Below are positions 5,128 through 5,835 of a stretch of 5,835 bases of DNA, one piece after another. A model generated the notes under the pieces. The model was not told the DNA's origin. It did no database searches and saw only the letters and a program-made list of their open reading frames with translations. Position numbers and translations under genes: made by a program. The stretch comes from Planctomycetia bacterium. Its GTDB lineage: Bacteria > Planctomycetota > Planctomycetia > Gemmatales > Gemmataceae. The DNA lies in contig SXHE01000415.1 of the NCBI GenBank assembly GCA_005773755.1, positions 1 through 5,835 of the forward strand, written 5' to 3'. How positions within the stretch are numbered: position 1 is the first letter of the stretch; every line of letters begins with the position of its first letter.

Positions 5128-5292
5128 GTCCGCTCCCGCGCACGCGCTCCGCCGCCCAACAGCAGATAACTTACCAGACTTCACGCCGAACGGGAACGAA
5201 CAGTGCGCAACCTGTTGCCGAACCCGACATAGACACACAACTTCTGTTCAGCTACGGTACACGTCTCGCACCACTCCACCTGGACCCTCGCG
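5128..5292. promoter_or_regulatory. Divergent rhomboid-recQ intergenic region
   Basis: 165 bp that must hold the promoters of both genes. It contains a less GC-rich patch (about 5160-5180 and 5225-5260) and a weak inverted repeat AACAG-N8-CTGTT (5199-5216). No hexamer pair on either strand was convincing, and no REP-like hairpin is present. A damage-response operator could be imagined because of recQ, but no recognised LexA box is visible. Confidence 0.35.
5133..5137 (-). promoter_or_regulatory. Shine-Dalgarno of the rhomboid gene
   Basis: GGGAG on the minus strand, with a five-base spacer to the ATG at 5127. It decides between this start and an in-frame ATG 37 codons upstream, which has no comparable site. 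Confidence 0.6.
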
Positions 5293-5835
5293 ATGGCCGC
5301 CCCCCTTCCGAAGTTGCCCCCGGCGCTGGTCGCCGCCGTCAAGCGGCACTGGGGGTTCTCGACGCTGCGCCCGCTGCAAGAACAGGCCATTCGCGCGTCG
5401 CTCGCGGGCCGCGACTCGCTCGGCGTGCTGCCTACCGGCGGCGGCAAGTCGCTGTGCTATCAGGCCCCGGCGCTGGTGCGCGACGGCCTCACGGTCGTCG
5501 TGTCGCCGCTCATCGCGCTCATGAAAGATCAGGTGGACGGGCTGACGCGCATCGGCGTCCCGGCCGCGCGGCTCGACAGCACCGTGACCGAGCGCGAGTG
5601 GGGCGCGACGTGCGCCGCGATCCGCCGCGGCGAGACGCGGCTCGTGTTCACCTCGCCCGAACGACTGGTGAACACCAGCACCTACCAGTTGCTGCGCGAC
5701 GCGAATGCACATACAGTCGCGGTGGACGAGGCCCACTGCGTGAGCCACTGGGGGCACGACTTCAGGCCGGAGTACCGGCAGCTCGCGCGGGTGCGCGAGT
5801 TCTGCCCGGACGCCGCCGTTCACGCCTACACCGCC
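5293..5835 (+). CDS. recQ: RecQ-family ATP-dependent DNA helicase, N-terminal part (3' end outside window)
   Basis: 3'-5' superfamily 2 DNA helicase used in recombination and repair of stalled forks. The 181 codons present cover most of the first RecA-like domain: motif 0 LRPLQEQAI (residues 25-33), Walker A LPTGGGKSLCYQ (46-57, K52), motif Ia VVSPLIALMKDQV (69-81), motif II DEAHC (145-149), then the RecQ-specific aromatic-rich loop SHWGHDFRPEY (151-161) that couples DNA binding to ATP hydrolysis; motif III begins at the window end (YTA). The loop normally reads SQWGHDFRPEY, and Q to H is a mild variant. The ATG at 5293 is the only start available: an in-frame TAG stands at 5230-5232 and no ATG, GTG or TTG lies between. 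No strong Shine-Dalgarno is seen. The helicase second domain, zinc-binding/RQC and HRDC regions are beyond the edge, so the RecQ subtype cannot be judged. Confidence 0.95.
   Translation, partial: MAAPLPKLPPALVAAVKRHWGFSTLRPLQEQAIRASLAGRDSLGVLPTGGGKSLCYQAPALVRDGLTVVVSPLIALMKDQVDGLTRIGVPAARLDSTVTEREWGATCAAIRRGETRLVFTSPERLVNTSTYQLLRDANAHTVAVDEAHCVSHWGHDFRPEYRQLARVREFCPDAAVHAYTA

Noticed and set aside
4468..5169. 233-codon + strand frame opposite the rhomboid gene
   Set aside because: Shadow of the rhomboid coding strand; charged, repetitive composition and no recognisable motif.
5128..5238. Upstream ATG for the rhomboid protein
   Set aside because: The 37 extra residues lack membrane or family character, and the better Shine-Dalgarno is at the downstream ATG.
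5199..5247. LexA/SOS box upstream of recQ
   Set aside because: AACAG-N8-CTGTT has the half-sites in the wrong order for CTGT-N8-ACAG, and the CTGT at 5244 has no matching ACAG at the right spacing.
5743..5775. RecQ aromatic-rich loop with H in place of Q (SHWGHDFRPEY)
   Set aside because: Conservative variant; all helicase motifs are intact, so not evidence of an unusual function.
1..5835. CRISPR array, tRNA, rRNA, insertion sequence or prophage
   Set aside because: No regularly spaced repeats of CRISPR length, no cloverleaf or rRNA signature, and no transposase or integrase motif in any frame.

Overview
The window is about 5.8 kb of very GC-rich bacterial chromosome carrying seven protein genes, two of them cut by the window edges. 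Gene content is ordinary housekeeping and stress biology. A planctomycete of the Gemmata type is the most likely source. This is inferred from the high GC, a valyl-tRNA synthetase with a zinc-ribbon insert after its KMSKS loop, and GC-rich palindromic repeats of a style I associate with Gemmata-like genomes. No rRNA, tRNA, CRISPR array, transposase or integrase gene is visible.

Layout, left to right: the C-terminal two thirds or so of valS (+) meets truB (−) tail to tail with one base between the stop codons. truB and a diacylglycerol-kinase-type lipid kinase (+) diverge from a 97-bp gap. The lipid kinase converges on a small ArsR-type repressor gene (−) across an 86-bp gap filled almost entirely by palindromes. 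Upstream of the repressor lies its likely promoter and a dyad that could be its operator. Next come an FmdB-type zinc-ribbon gene and a rhomboid protease gene (both −, 11 bp apart, very likely one operon, rhomboid first). The rhomboid gene diverges from recQ (+, N-terminal 181 codons) across 165 bp.

The genes do not form one pathway: two serve translation and RNA modification (valS, truB), one lipid phosphorylation, one regulation, one membrane proteolysis with a small zinc-ribbon partner, and one DNA repair.

The most unusual content is non-coding. There are two pairs of short hairpin repeats. One pair (1616-1641 inside truB, 2401-2426 just upstream of truB) shares 19 of 26 bases. The other (3416-3438 and 3454-3478) shares 14 of 19 palindrome bases, and both members carry a GTAG foot like classical REP elements. 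In each pair the stem differs by the same kind of double compensatory swap, GG/CC for CC/GG, so base pairing is kept while sequence changes. I read these as REP-like mobile or structured elements of at least two families, one copy of which is read in frame as part of TruB. The families are not proven from this window; a genome-wide copy count would decide.
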